Positions 10,504 to 18,356 of a DNA stretch of 53,521 nt are shown here, piece by piece. Below the pieces are notes generated by a model. That model searched no databases, was not told the DNA's origin, and worked only from the letters and a program-made list of their open reading frames with translations. The stretch is from the NCBI GenBank assembly GCA_024640085.1, contig JAHEFR010000019.1, positions 1 through 53,521 on the forward strand, in the 5' to 3' direction. Numbering within the stretch: position 1 is the stretch's first letter; each line of letters begins with the position of its first letter. Made by a program: the position numbers and the translations under genes. The stretch is from Gammaproteobacteria bacterium (GTDB taxonomy: Bacteria > Pseudomonadota > Gammaproteobacteria > Steroidobacterales > XN24).

Positions 10504-10575
10504 GATAGTTCTCCCGATTGGGTGTACGGCGTCCGTGCTGCGCTGGATGGCGAACGCGGGCGGCGGAAAAGCCGG

Positions 10576-10806
10576 TCATTTTACCACGACGGCCAGATTC
10601 AGGCAGTCCGGGGGAGCCTGGTCAAGAGCTTTCAGGGCGGCCAGCACGTCGCTTCTGAGGTCGTCCATGGCGGCGGAAACCCGCTCAGCGCTCTGGTCGC
10701 TTCGGCCCAGGCCATCCCAGTCTGCTTCCCGGGCTCCGACCAGCCGGCGAGGGGTCGTGGGAACCGGTTCCGGCAGGCTCTGGCCCAGACTGCCGATGAC
10801 CAGCAA
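10576..10806 (-). CDS. Possible small protein upstream of cphB, unknown
   Basis: An open frame of 76 codons with GC-rich third positions, as in real genes here, ends 72 bases before cphB on the same strand. It can only start at a TTG directly after an in-frame TAG, or at an internal ATG about 30 codons from the end, so the start is unconvincing. The C-terminal part (MDDLRSDVLAALKALDQAPP) looks helical and acidic. I recognise no family. It could be a short leader gene, a remnant, or chance coding in a GC-rich intergenic region. The remaining 129 bases up to the lipoprotein start at 10936 hold no other gene. Confidence 0.3.
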   Translation of the reverse strand: MLVIGSLGQSLPEPVPTTPRRLVGAREADWDGLGRSDQSAERVSAAMDDLRSDVLAALKALDQAPPDCLNLAVVVK

Positions 10807-10935
10807 CTAAGCCCAGCCTAACCTCGGGCTGCGCCGCTTGAATTGTCCCGCTTCGGACCCGATATTGCGAACAGTCAAGACGATTTTTCCGCAGCCGCGT
10901 CCAGCGACTCCGGACGGGCGGTGGGGGAGAGTAAA

Positions 10936-11817
10936 ATGCGGTCCATGACCCGGTCGATGCTGTTGATCCCTCTTGGCGTGCTGTTGGCCGGATGTTCGTC
11001 ACTGTTCGCTGGCGACACCGGCCGGACCGGGGTATCGAGCAGCCTGGTGGACTACCTCTACCCGAGGGGCGAAGTCCCCCCGCCGCCCGATGATCGCGTC
11101 CCCCACCTGGAACTGCCTATCCGTGTCGGTCTGGCGTTCGTACCCGGAGACGGCGGGGAGGCGCTCACCGAGAGCCAGCGGCAGCAGTTGCTTGAGAAGG
11201 TGAGGGCGGCCTTTGTGGGCCGGGAGTTCATCGAGGCCATCGAAATCATTCCCGAGACTTACCTGAGGCAGGGCAAGGGCTTCGACGCCCTGGAGGGCGT
11301 CGCCAGGCTATATCGCGTGGAGGCCGTCGCCCTGGTTTCGTACGACCAGGTCGCCTTCGTCGGCGATGCCGGTTCCTCGTTCTGGTACTGGACCATCGTC
11401 GGGGCTTACGTGGTCAAGGGGAGCGAGCACGAAGTGCAGACCTTCGTCGACACCGCGGTCTTCGACATGGGCACCCGATCCTTGTTGTTCCGGGCCCCTG
11501 GAGCTGACCGCCTGGAAACCCGCTCGACCCTGGTGGACTCGGCCCAGGCGCGGCGCGACGCCATGGCCGAGAGTTTCGAGAAAGCCATGGGCGCCATGAC
11601 GGTCAACCTGGATACGGAACTCGACCGATTCAAGACGCGTGTGGAGCAGGAGCAGGTGGCTGTCGTCTCTTACAAGCCAGGCCACGAGAAGCATGGGGGA
11701 GGCAGTCTGGGACCGCTGCCGTTACTGGCTCTGGCGGCATGGCTTTTGATGATTGGACGGCTCGAGCGAAGAAACCAGCCGAGGCGCGAGCGGTCAGATA
11801 CCAGGGAGGCGCCGTAA
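10936..11817 (+). CDS. Lipoprotein with GlyGly-CTERM tail (rhombotarget-lipoprotein type)
   Basis: 293 residues from the ATG at 10936, chosen because a GGGGGAGAG ribosome site precedes it and it gives a clean lipoprotein signal with lipobox LLAGC (Cys20). The body contains PIRVGLAFVP, SYDQVAFVGD and a WYWTIVGAYVV strand. The C-terminus has GGGS at about 254, then a hydrophobic helix (PLPLLALAAWLLMIG) and a basic tail LERRNQPRR. This is the GlyGly-CTERM arrangement processed by rhombosortase-type rhomboid proteases; the body matches what I know of the rhombotarget lipoprotein family. A rhomboid protease is encoded 1.3 kb downstream. It thus has sorting signals at both ends. Confidence 0.85.
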   Translation: MRSMTRSMLLIPLGVLLAGCSSLFAGDTGRTGVSSSLVDYLYPRGEVPPPPDDRVPHLELPIRVGLAFVPGDGGEALTESQRQQLLEKVRAAFVGREFIEAIEIIPETYLRQGKGFDALEGVARLYRVEAVALVSYDQVAFVGDAGSSFWYWTIVGAYVVKGSEHEVQTFVDTAVFDMGTRSLLFRAPGADRLETRSTLVDSAQARRDAMAESFEKAMGAMTVNLDTELDRFKTRVEQEQVAVVSYKPGHEKHGGGSLGPLPLLALAAWLLMIGRLERRNQPRRERSDTREAP

Positions 11818-11878
11818 ACCGGAGGCGCCCCGTGTTCCGGTGCGCCGGGAACGGCAGTCCGATAGCCGGGGGAATTCG

Positions 11879-12373
11879 ATGAGGCGGATACGATCGATGT
11901 GGACCTCCAGGGTGGTGCGCGTCCTGTCGCTGGCGCTGGCCACGGCGCTCGTCGCCGGCTGTATGGAAGCGAAGATACGTAGCCCCGACCGCGACTACGG
12001 GATCGTGACCACGTTCACTTCGGACATACCGGCGAAGATCTATCCCGCCTATATCGCCGTGATCGACGGCAAGAACGTACAGACGACGGCTGCTCTCGGC
12101 GGTCTTGCCGCAAGGAAGCATACCTTCCGCCTGCCCCCGGGGGACCACACCATCCGGCTGGTGGCTGATCTCAGCCAGGCCACCGCTACGCTTGGTACCG
12201 GCGTCGACTACACACCCCGGGGCGAACAGCCGGGGGAGATCAAGCTGTTCGTGGAGGAAGGTCGCCGGTACTACCTGGGAGCCAGCCTCAAGGGCAGCCG
12301 CCGCAGCGAGTGGGAGCCCGTGGTGTGGAGCGTTCAGGACATCGAGAACTACAAGCACACCATCGTCGAGTGA
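11879..12373 (+). CDS. Small lipoprotein, unknown function
   Basis: 164 residues. The ATG at 11879 has GGGGGAA just upstream and yields a lipoprotein signal peptide ending ALVAGC (Cys28), so the mature protein should be lipid-anchored. The mature part has DIPAKIYPAYIAVIDGK, a Pro-Gly turn PPGDHTIRLVAD and a C-terminal VEEGRRYYLGASL. This recalls beta-sandwich lipoproteins that carry PEGA-like or carboxypeptidase-regulatory-like folds, but I cannot assign a family. It follows the GlyGly-CTERM lipoprotein by 61 bases on the same strand and is probably in the same transcript. It lacks a GlyGly-CTERM tail of its own. Confidence 0.8.
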   Translation: MRRIRSMWTSRVVRVLSLALATALVAGCMEAKIRSPDRDYGIVTTFTSDIPAKIYPAYIAVIDGKNVQTTAALGGLAARKHTFRLPPGDHTIRLVADLSQATATLGTGVDYTPRGEQPGEIKLFVEEGRRYYLGASLKGSRRSEWEPVVWSVQDIENYKHTIVE

Positions 12374-12515
12374 GCCGATCGCCAACCCGGCAGCCCCGCC
12401 CGCCGAGTCAATACGTGCATGTCCGTATGGGTAAAATCCCTGTCAGTCCTATGTTTTAGGTGCCCGGTGAAGATTCCCCGGGCGGCAGGGATGCTTGAAA
12501 CAAGAGGAAAACGTC

Positions 12516-13022
12516 ATGTCGACCGTACGTGAACTGATCCCGAAGAAAGTCGGGAAACTGCCCCGTAATGTCGGCCCGGCGAACTGGCCCCTGACCGAAG
12601 GCGTCGAGGATTTCTTCGAGAACTTCCTCAACCGGCTCTGGATGGAGCCGTTCAGCCTCCGGCGGCCAATGATCCGCGAGTTAGAGAGCCCGCTGCAGAT
12701 GCGGTATCCGCTCGTGGACCTGATTGACCGTGAAGATGAGCTGGTGGTTCGTGCCGAACTTCCGGGCATCAAGAAGAGCGAGATCGAACTGTCGATTACC
12801 GACGAAGGCCTGACCTTGTCGGTCGACAGGGACCTCAAGGACGAAGAGAAGACCGATCGCTTCTATCGCTGCGAGATGGCCCACGGGGCGTTCGAGCGCA
12901 CCGTGATGTTCCCGATCGCCGTGGATATCGATAAGGCGAAGGCGCAGCTCAAGGAAGGCGTCCTCGAGATCGTCGTGCCTAAGGCGCAGAAATCGAAGCG
13001 CCACGTTCTGAAGGTAGCGTGA
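12516..13022 (+). CDS. Hsp20 small heat-shock protein
   Basis: 168 residues from the ATG at 12516, which follows CAAGAGGAAAACGTC; an in-frame TTG 21 bases earlier is less likely. The alpha-crystallin domain spans about 70-165: it opens PLVDLIDREDELVVRAELPGI, contains AFERTVMFP and ends with the family motif LKEGVLEIVVPK. Such proteins hold unfolding proteins in solution, without ATP. The N-terminal region is rich in Phe, Trp and Leu, as usual for the oligomerising arm. I see no sigma-32-like promoter or obvious RNA thermometer upstream. It lies between the two lipoprotein genes and the rhomboid gene, on the same strand. Confidence 0.93.
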   Translation: MSTVRELIPKKVGKLPRNVGPANWPLTEGVEDFFENFLNRLWMEPFSLRRPMIRELESPLQMRYPLVDLIDREDELVVRAELPGIKKSEIELSITDEGLTLSVDRDLKDEEKTDRFYRCEMAHGAFERTVMFPIAVDIDKAKAQLKEGVLEIVVPKAQKSKRHVLKVA

Positions 13023-13068
13023 TCGAGGCCAGGTAGCCGGTCCCCGGGGGAGGAGATCGGCACCCGCT

Positions 13069-13097
13069 GGCCGGAGCGGCCCGAGGCTGCTCCGGCC
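13069..13097 (+). terminator. GC-rich stem-loop after hsp20
   Basis: GGCCGGAGC (13069-13077) and GCTCCGGCC (13089-13097) form a perfect nine-pair stem with an 11-base loop, 47 bases after the Hsp20 stop. No T-run follows, so it may be a pause or mRNA-stabilising hairpin rather than a full intrinsic terminator. Confidence 0.45.
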
Positions 13098-13154
13098 ATA
13101 TCGTGTCCGCGCCCCGGATTGCTCTCGGAGGGCGGGTAGCCCATCTTATCGCCC

Positions 13155-14072
13155 ATGAGCATCTTTCCGGCCGGCACGGCCATCGCATTCCGCAGCCGAT
13201 ATCGTGAGCCCTGCCGTGAGCGGCGGCTGGTGCTGGAGGCCTTGGGGATCGCCACAGAGGAGGCCTTTGCCGAGGGCTGGTGGCTGATCGCCGTGGACGA
13301 GCGGGACCTCCCGCGAGCCCTGGCCGAACTGGAAGACTATTCCCGCGAGAACGTATCCCGTCCGCGACCGAAGGCCGTCCGCGTGCCGGTCATTTCCGGA
13401 GGGCGACTGGGCCTGTTGTGCTATGCCAGCCTGTTGCTGGGAGTCGCCGTGCTCGCCAACGGCTGGGCCTTCGGACTCGACTGGTTCGATGCGGGCGTCA
13501 TGAGGGCCGGCCCGGTACTGGCGGGTCAGTGGTGGCGGACGGTGACTGCTTTGACGTTGCATGGGGACGCGGGACACCTGACCGCCAACCTGGTATTCGG
13601 GGCAGTATTCGGGCTGCTTGCCGGCCAGGCTCTCGGGGGCGGTCTCGCCTGGGCGGGGATCCTGCTTGCCGGCGCCCTGGGCAACGGGCTCAACGCCGTC
13701 ATCCAAAACCCGGCCCATTCGTCCATCGGCGCTTCCACGGCTGTTTTCGCGGCCCTGGCGATCGTCGTGGCCCATTCCATGCGGTACTGGTCTCTGATGG
13801 CCAGCGGATGGTTCCGGCGCTGGAGCCCGATGGTCGGCGGGGTACTGTTGCTGGCTTACACCGGCACCGGTGGCGAGCGCACCGATGTGGCCGCCCATCT
13901 GACCGGCTTCCTGGCCGGCCTCCTGATCGGCGGCCTGGGAAGCATGCTGCCGGATCACGTGCTAAGGGACCGGCGCGTACAGGTGACCGCGGCACTTCTG
14001 GCCGGCGCCCTCGTCGCCCTGTGCTGGACGCTTGCGCTCGCGTCGTGGGAATCAGCGCGCCCGCCGTCCTGA
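13155..14072 (+). CDS. Rhomboid intramembrane serine protease
   Basis: 305 residues. An N-terminal cytosolic domain (1-80) contains LGIATEEAFAEGWWLIAVDE. At least six membrane helices follow. Rhomboid landmarks are present: WWRTVTALTLH (126-136), HLTAN (141-145), the catalytic serine in GAST (S194; GxSG is more usual, here Thr replaces the second Gly) and the catalytic histidine in AHLTGF (H248). It cleaves substrates inside or near the membrane. It is larger than the minimal rhombosortase, so whether it processes the GlyGly-CTERM lipoprotein nearby is inference from proximity. Its last 21 bases overlap the convergent symporter gene. Confidence 0.88.
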   Translation: MSIFPAGTAIAFRSRYREPCRERRLVLEALGIATEEAFAEGWWLIAVDERDLPRALAELEDYSRENVSRPRPKAVRVPVISGGRLGLLCYASLLLGVAVLANGWAFGLDWFDAGVMRAGPVLAGQWWRTVTALTLHGDAGHLTANLVFGAVFGLLAGQALGGGLAWAGILLAGALGNGLNAVIQNPAHSSIGASTAVFAALAIVVAHSMRYWSLMASGWFRRWSPMVGGVLLLAYTGTGGERTDVAAHLTGFLAGLLIGGLGSMLPDHVLRDRRVQVTAALLAGALVALCWTLALASWESARPPS

Positions 14073-15497
14073 CAGGAAATCGCCCATGATCACGGCCGCC
14101 GCCGAAAAGATGACGCCGGGGACGATTTCGTAGAGATCGAAGATCCCGCCCTCGAGCTGTTTCCATACGATCACCGTGACCCCACCCGTGACCACGCCGG
14201 CGATGGCTCCTGCCCTGGACATACCCTCCCGATAGAGCGACATCAGGATCACCGGCCCGAACGCCGCGCCGAAACCGGCCCAGGCATAGGCCACGAGGTC
14301 CAGAACCTTGCGGTCCGGGTTCGCGGCCAGGGCGAAGGCGACGAGCGCGATGACGATCACGGCCAGCCGGCCGATCCACAGCAATTCCCGTGGTCCGGCC
14401 GAGCGTCGGAACAGGCCCTTGTAGAGGTCCTCGGATACGGCGGAGGAGGCGACCAGTAGCTGCGAATCGGCGGTGCTCATGACGGCCGCCAGGATGCCGG
14501 CGAGGCAGACGCCGGCCACCACCGGGTGCAGCAACAGCGAGGCCAGCACCATGAAGATCTTCTCGGCGTCGGGGCCAACGAGGGGTTCGGGGAGCAGCCC
14601 GGGCCCGGTGAGGCCCACCAGCATCCCGCAGGTCAACGCGACCGTGACCCAGGTCATGGCGATGCGCCTGGAGTCGGTAATCCGCTCGGGGCTGCTGGCC
14701 GCCATGAATCGGGCCAGGATATGCGGCTGTCCGAAGTAGCCCAGTCCCCATCCCAGCAGCGACGCAATGGCCACGAGCCCCAGGGAGTCGCCGGCGGCGT
14801 TTGTCAGGGGATCAAGCAGGGCGGGATTCACCGTGCGCATCCCGTCTGTCACTCCGTCCAACCCGCCCAGGGCGAGACAGGCCACGACGGCAACGACCAC
14901 CAGAGCAAGGAACATGAGGATGCCCTGGACCAGGTCTGTCCAGCTCACCGCCAGGAAGCCGCCGAAGAAGGTGTACGCCACGACCGTCGCGCCACCGGCG
15001 GTGACGGCCCAGACATAGTCGAGCCCGAAGACCGCCTCGAACAGGCGTCCCCCCGCCACCAGGCCGGAACTCGTGTAGAAGGTGAAGAAGACGAGAATGA
15101 AGACGGCGGAAAGCAGTCGCAGCACCCCCGATCGGTCCTCGAACCGTCGTTCCAGGTAGTCCGGCAGGGTCAGGGAATCGCCGTACCGTTCCGTGGCGAC
15201 CCGCAACCGCAAAGCAGTGAGCCTCCAGTTGGCGTAGGTGCCGATCAACAGGCCCGCGAGCAGCCAGAGGGCTTCCAGACCGGCGGCATAGGCATACCCG
15301 GGCAGGCCCATCAGCAGCCACCCGCTCATGTCCGAGGCCTGAGCGCTCAATGCCGTGACCCATCGCCCGAGCCGGCGTCCGCCGAGGATGTAGTCCCTGA
15401 GATCCCGGGTGCGCCGCCAGGCCACTGCACCGACCACCAGGACCATCACGAGATAGCCCGCAAAAGTCAGGACGATGGCGCTGTCAGATCCGGTCAT
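14052..15497 (-). CDS. putP: Na+/proline-type symporter (SSS family)
   Basis: 481 residues, all membrane, of the sodium:solute symporter family. The N-terminus shows DYILGGRRLGRWVTALSAQ and SDMSGWLLMGLPGYAYAAG, both characteristic of PutP. Later it has FFGGFLAVSWTDLVQG, the SSS signature region, and AAVMSTADSQLLVASSAV. The length is near the usual 490-500. It imports proline with Na+ at the inner membrane, as nutrient or osmoprotectant; the exact substrate should be tested. The start ATG at 15497 is divergent from the POT gene with 136 bases between. Its 3' end overlaps the rhomboid gene. Confidence 0.88.
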   Translation of the reverse strand: MTGSDSAIVLTFAGYLVMVLVVGAVAWRRTRDLRDYILGGRRLGRWVTALSAQASDMSGWLLMGLPGYAYAAGLEALWLLAGLLIGTYANWRLTALRLRVATERYGDSLTLPDYLERRFEDRSGVLRLLSAVFILVFFTFYTSSGLVAGGRLFEAVFGLDYVWAVTAGGATVVAYTFFGGFLAVSWTDLVQGILMFLALVVVAVVACLALGGLDGVTDGMRTVNPALLDPLTNAAGDSLGLVAIASLLGWGLGYFGQPHILARFMAASSPERITDSRRIAMTWVTVALTCGMLVGLTGPGLLPEPLVGPDAEKIFMVLASLLLHPVVAGVCLAGILAAVMSTADSQLLVASSAVSEDLYKGLFRRSAGPRELLWIGRLAVIVIALVAFALAANPDRKVLDLVAYAWAGFGAAFGPVILMSLYREGMSRAGAIAGVVTGGVTVIVWKQLEGGIFDLYEIVPGVIFSAAAVIMGDFLSGRRAR

Positions 15498-15633
15498 ATC
15501 GAGTCCGAAGTCCGCTGGACGGGCATGTTAACCCAGCCCCGCCGGGTCGAACCTTGGCCGTGAGCAGAGTTCTTATGACGTACAATGCGCGGGTTTCGCG
15601 ATCCGGCTGGGTCGCAGAGGGGGAGAAAGAAGA

Positions 15634-17196
15634 ATGATCAGACCCAACCAGGGCGACGCCCAGGCAATCCAGGACGTCAAGCAACTCGGTCTCGCCGCAT
15701 CCATCGTCAGCTTGGGTTACGTCTTCTGGGTGGTCGGCGGCATGGAGATGGTGGAACGGCTCGCCTACTACGGCGTGCGGGCGGTATCCGGGCTCTATGT
15801 GACCGCGCCGGTGTCCGAGGGAGGCCTGGGGGTCACCGCCGAGGACCTGGGTTCGATCTTCCTGGTGTGGGCGCTGTTCCAGTCCCTGGTCCCGGTCCTG
15901 GTCGGTGGGCTCTCGGACAGGCTGGGATACAAGAAGACGATCTTCCTCTCGACCGTCGTCAAGATCCTGGCCTACCTGATCATGGGGTTCTTCCCCACCT
16001 ACTGGGGCTTCACCTTCGGCGCCATCGTGCTCGCCACGGGTACCGGCATCTTCAAGCCGGGGATCCAGGGCACCCTGGTGAAGGCCACCAACCGGCAGAA
16101 CAGCTCCATGGCCTGGGGCATCTTCTACCAGACCGTCAACATTGGCGGCTGGCTCGGACCGCTGGTCGCCGCCCAGATGCGCCAGCTCTCCTGGTCCAAC
16201 GTCTTCTTTACCTGCGCGGTGATTATCTCGATCAATTTCATCCTTCTGCTGACGTATAAGGAGCCGCATATCGAGGAGCGGCTGGAATACGATCGCAAGG
16301 TCGCGGCGGGAGAAGTCAAACGTGGCAACCTGTTGCACGATTCGCTGGTGGAGCTCTCCAAGCCGCACCTGTGGGTGTTCCTGGTGATCATGTCCGGGTT
16401 CTGGTTCATGTTCAACGCCCTGTTTGACGTGCTCCCGCTCCACATAAGGGACTGGGTCGACACCTCCACGATCGTCAAGGGCCTGTTCGGCCCGGACGGC
16501 ACCACCAGCGGGCTGGCCATCGGGCTGCTGGGCATGAGCAATGACGGCACCCGGATCATGCCGGAGGGCCTGCTCAACGTGAATGCCGGCATGATCATGA
16601 TCACCTGCTTTTTCTTCGCCTATCTGAGCAGCAAGCTGCGAGCGACCAACAGCATGATCCTGGGCACCATGATGACTGCGCTGGCGTTTACCATGATTGG
16701 CTTTTCTGCCGGCGCCTGGATGGTGCTCCTGAGCATCATGGTGTTCAGCTCTGGCGAGATGTTCTCCAGCCCGAAGTTCTCCGAATTCATCGGCAATTTC
16801 GCACCCGAGGACAGGAAGGCCATGTACCTCGGTTTCTCCCAGCTGCCGATTGCGGTCGGGTGGATGGCCGAGAGCTATTTCGGCGCCAAGCTCTATCACA
16901 CATTCAGCGCCAAGGAGACCCTCGCCAGGGAGTGGCTGCTCGGCCACGGCGCAACGCCGGAGCAGTTGGCGTCCGTGCCGACGGGAGAAGTCTTCCGGTA
17001 CCTGGTCAGTTTCACCGGAGACAGTCCCGAGGCCGCGACCGAGATGCTCTACAACGCCAACAACGTAGGGATGATGTGGTACCTGATGGCCGTCATCGCC
17101 GTGGTGGCCGCTATCGGCCTCTTCTTCTACGGTCGCTGGATCCTGACCCTGGCCACGCCTTCCGCCCGGCCAGCCGTGCAGCCGGCGGTGGGCTAG
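15634..17196 (+). CDS. POT-family (proton-dependent oligopeptide) MFS transporter
   Basis: 520 residues with about 12-14 hydrophobic helices. The POT motif ExxERFxYYG is present as E38-M-V-E41-R42-L-A-Y45-Y46-G47, with Phe replaced by Leu. SDRLGYKKT is the MFS loop and GTGIFKPGIQGTLVK matches the second POT signature region. POT carriers import di- and tripeptides with protons at the inner membrane. A loop at about 270-315 and the C-terminal part diverge from the classical DtpA type, so the substrate could differ. The start ATG follows GGGGGAGAAAGAAGA. It converges with the TonB-type gene; the roughly 100 bases between them hold no clear terminator. Confidence 0.85.
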   Translation: MIRPNQGDAQAIQDVKQLGLAASIVSLGYVFWVVGGMEMVERLAYYGVRAVSGLYVTAPVSEGGLGVTAEDLGSIFLVWALFQSLVPVLVGGLSDRLGYKKTIFLSTVVKILAYLIMGFFPTYWGFTFGAIVLATGTGIFKPGIQGTLVKATNRQNSSMAWGIFYQTVNIGGWLGPLVAAQMRQLSWSNVFFTCAVIISINFILLLTYKEPHIEERLEYDRKVAAGEVKRGNLLHDSLVELSKPHLWVFLVIMSGFWFMFNALFDVLPLHIRDWVDTSTIVKGLFGPDGTTSGLAIGLLGMSNDGTRIMPEGLLNVNAGMIMITCFFFAYLSSKLRATNSMILGTMMTALAFTMIGFSAGAWMVLLSIMVFSSGEMFSSPKFSEFIGNFAPEDRKAMYLGFSQLPIAVGWMAESYFGAKLYHTFSAKETLAREWLLGHGATPEQLASVPTGEVFRYLVSFTGDSPEAATEMLYNANNVGMMWYLMAVIAVVAAIGLFFYGRWILTLATPSARPAVQPAVG

Positions 17197-17293
17197 GCCT
17201 GCGCCGCCGCTCCCTATCGATCCGGCGGAGAAGGACGGACGGAGCGACACCCGGACCCCGGAGGGCAGGGGCGCTACCCGCCGTCTTGTCCGG

Positions 17294-17995
17294 CTATTCC
17301 TCCAGGTGGAAGTCGATCACCTGGGAGGCCCGTCGCGTGATGGCCTGGCCGTCTACGTAACGGGGCCTGAATTTCCACCGGATGATCGCCTGCAGGGCGG
17401 CCCGCTCGAAGACTCCGCGGGGCTCCGAGTCCACGACGACGGCGTCCATCACCCTGCCGTCCTTGGTGATGGTGAACTCGAGGTGGACCCACCCCTCCTG
17501 ACCGTTCAATAAGGCCTGCCGGGGATACTGGGGCGAGATCCTCACGATCGGCACCACGTCGCCGTCAGCGGCGCCGGGGGCTTTCTGGCCATACCACTGA
17601 CCCAGATAGGGGCCACCGCCGGCACCGAAATTCATTTCGATGTCCGGAATGTCGATGTTGATATTGGATGCTTCCACCTTCGCATTCGTGTTCACCCGCA
17701 TCCTCGGTGGTGGCGGCGGACGATCGGGTTTCGGCGGCTTGATCGGCAATCGTCGTTCCTTGGTCCGGGTGAAATCCTCCGGCTCGACCCGGACGAAATC
17801 GACGACCTTGGCGCCGGCGAAGGCGGAGTCGAATCGCTTGGGCTGGTTGACGAGGATGGTGTTGAACTTGAACAGCAGTGTGGTTACGACGGTGGCCAGG
17901 GAGAATATGACCGCGAACTTGGCGATGGTCCCGGCAACAGCGGTCGCCTGGGACGCCAGGCCCGTCGACTGCCCCGTGGCGGATGACGTTCTCAT
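17294..17995 (-). CDS. TonB-type energy-transducing protein
   Basis: 233 residues: one membrane helix near 20-45, a proline-rich stretch (about 80-100, LPIKPPKPDRPPPPP), then a C-terminal TonB domain (about 150-230). That domain has RISPQYPRQALLNGQEGWV, FTITKDGRVMDAVVV and AALQAIIRWKFRP. TonB proteins couple the proton gradient, through ExbB/ExbD, to outer-membrane receptors. No exbB, exbD or receptor gene is in this window. A short helical run before the membrane segment replaces the usual very short cytosolic tail. The start ATG has GGAGG eight bases upstream. Two leader structures lie just before it (18010-18033, 18044-18060). Confidence 0.88.
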   Translation of the reverse strand: MRTSSATGQSTGLASQATAVAGTIAKFAVIFSLATVVTTLLFKFNTILVNQPKRFDSAFAGAKVVDFVRVEPEDFTRTKERRLPIKPPKPDRPPPPPRMRVNTNAKVEASNINIDIPDIEMNFGAGGGPYLGQWYGQKAPGAADGDVVPIVRISPQYPRQALLNGQEGWVHLEFTITKDGRVMDAVVVDSEPRGVFERAALQAIIRWKFRPRYVDGQAITRRASQVIDFHLEE

Positions 17996-18009
17996 TTTCG
18001 CCTCCGAGA

Positions 18010-18033
18010 ACTGCTCCGGCGCATCGGAGCAGT
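18010..18033 (-). promoter_or_regulatory. Nine-pair hairpin in the leader of the TonB-type gene
   Basis: ACTGCTCCG (18010-18018) and CGGAGCAGT (18025-18033) are perfect inverted repeats with a six-base loop. The stem begins 14 bases upstream of the ATG at 17995, next to the GGAGG ribosome site, so it could affect translation initiation or mark a protein site. The function is inferred. Confidence 0.45.
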
Positions 18034-18043
18034 CCGTTCCGTA

Positions 18044-18060
18044 TCAAAGGCCCTCAAAGG
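18044..18060 (-). promoter_or_regulatory. Tandem heptamer and candidate -10 box before the TonB-type gene
   Basis: TCAAAGG occurs at 18044-18050 and 18054-18060, exactly ten bases apart, so both copies face the same side of the helix. On the minus strand a TATATT element (18068-18063) lies directly upstream and could be a -10 box, which would put the repeats over the transcription start like an operator. I see no convincing -35 box. Confidence 0.3.
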
Positions 18061-18356
18061 AAAATATAGCAGCCGGCCATCCGATTGCCTGTCTTTATGA
18101 GGGCAGCCGACGGGGTCGGGGTCTTGTTGCAGGCATGGTATAAGTGACTGATATTACGAATAATGCCTCCCCTTTCTCCGCCGCCTATACTAGGCGGTAC
18201 TGGTCGAAGCCGTTTTTGGAGAGAAACCACTTTGTCAATCGCGGGTTCGGTCCCTGCGTTCGTGGACCCTGGCGGGCCTCCCGGTTCGTTTCAGGTCACC
18301 CCCGATAACCCGGAGGTCTGGCGTCGAGTGGCGTTCCTGGAACGGGGTCCGGTGCG

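Larger units (their letters stand above)
17996..18356. other. Divergent intergenic region with a 17-base palindrome
   Basis: No gene seen. Besides the TonB leader elements, it holds CCGCCTATACTAGGCGG (18181-18197), with seven-pair arms and a three-base centre. It lies 160 bases before the SCP2-like/alcohol dehydrogenase pair and could be an operator. A TATAAG stretch near 18139 could serve as a -10 box for the plus strand. A short open frame at 18163-18360 has no family features and was not accepted. Confidence 0.5.

Noticed and set aside
14052-14072. Overlap of rhomboid and symporter genes as evidence for a wrong frame
   Set aside because: Convergent 3' overlaps of this size are normal; both C-termini look natural.
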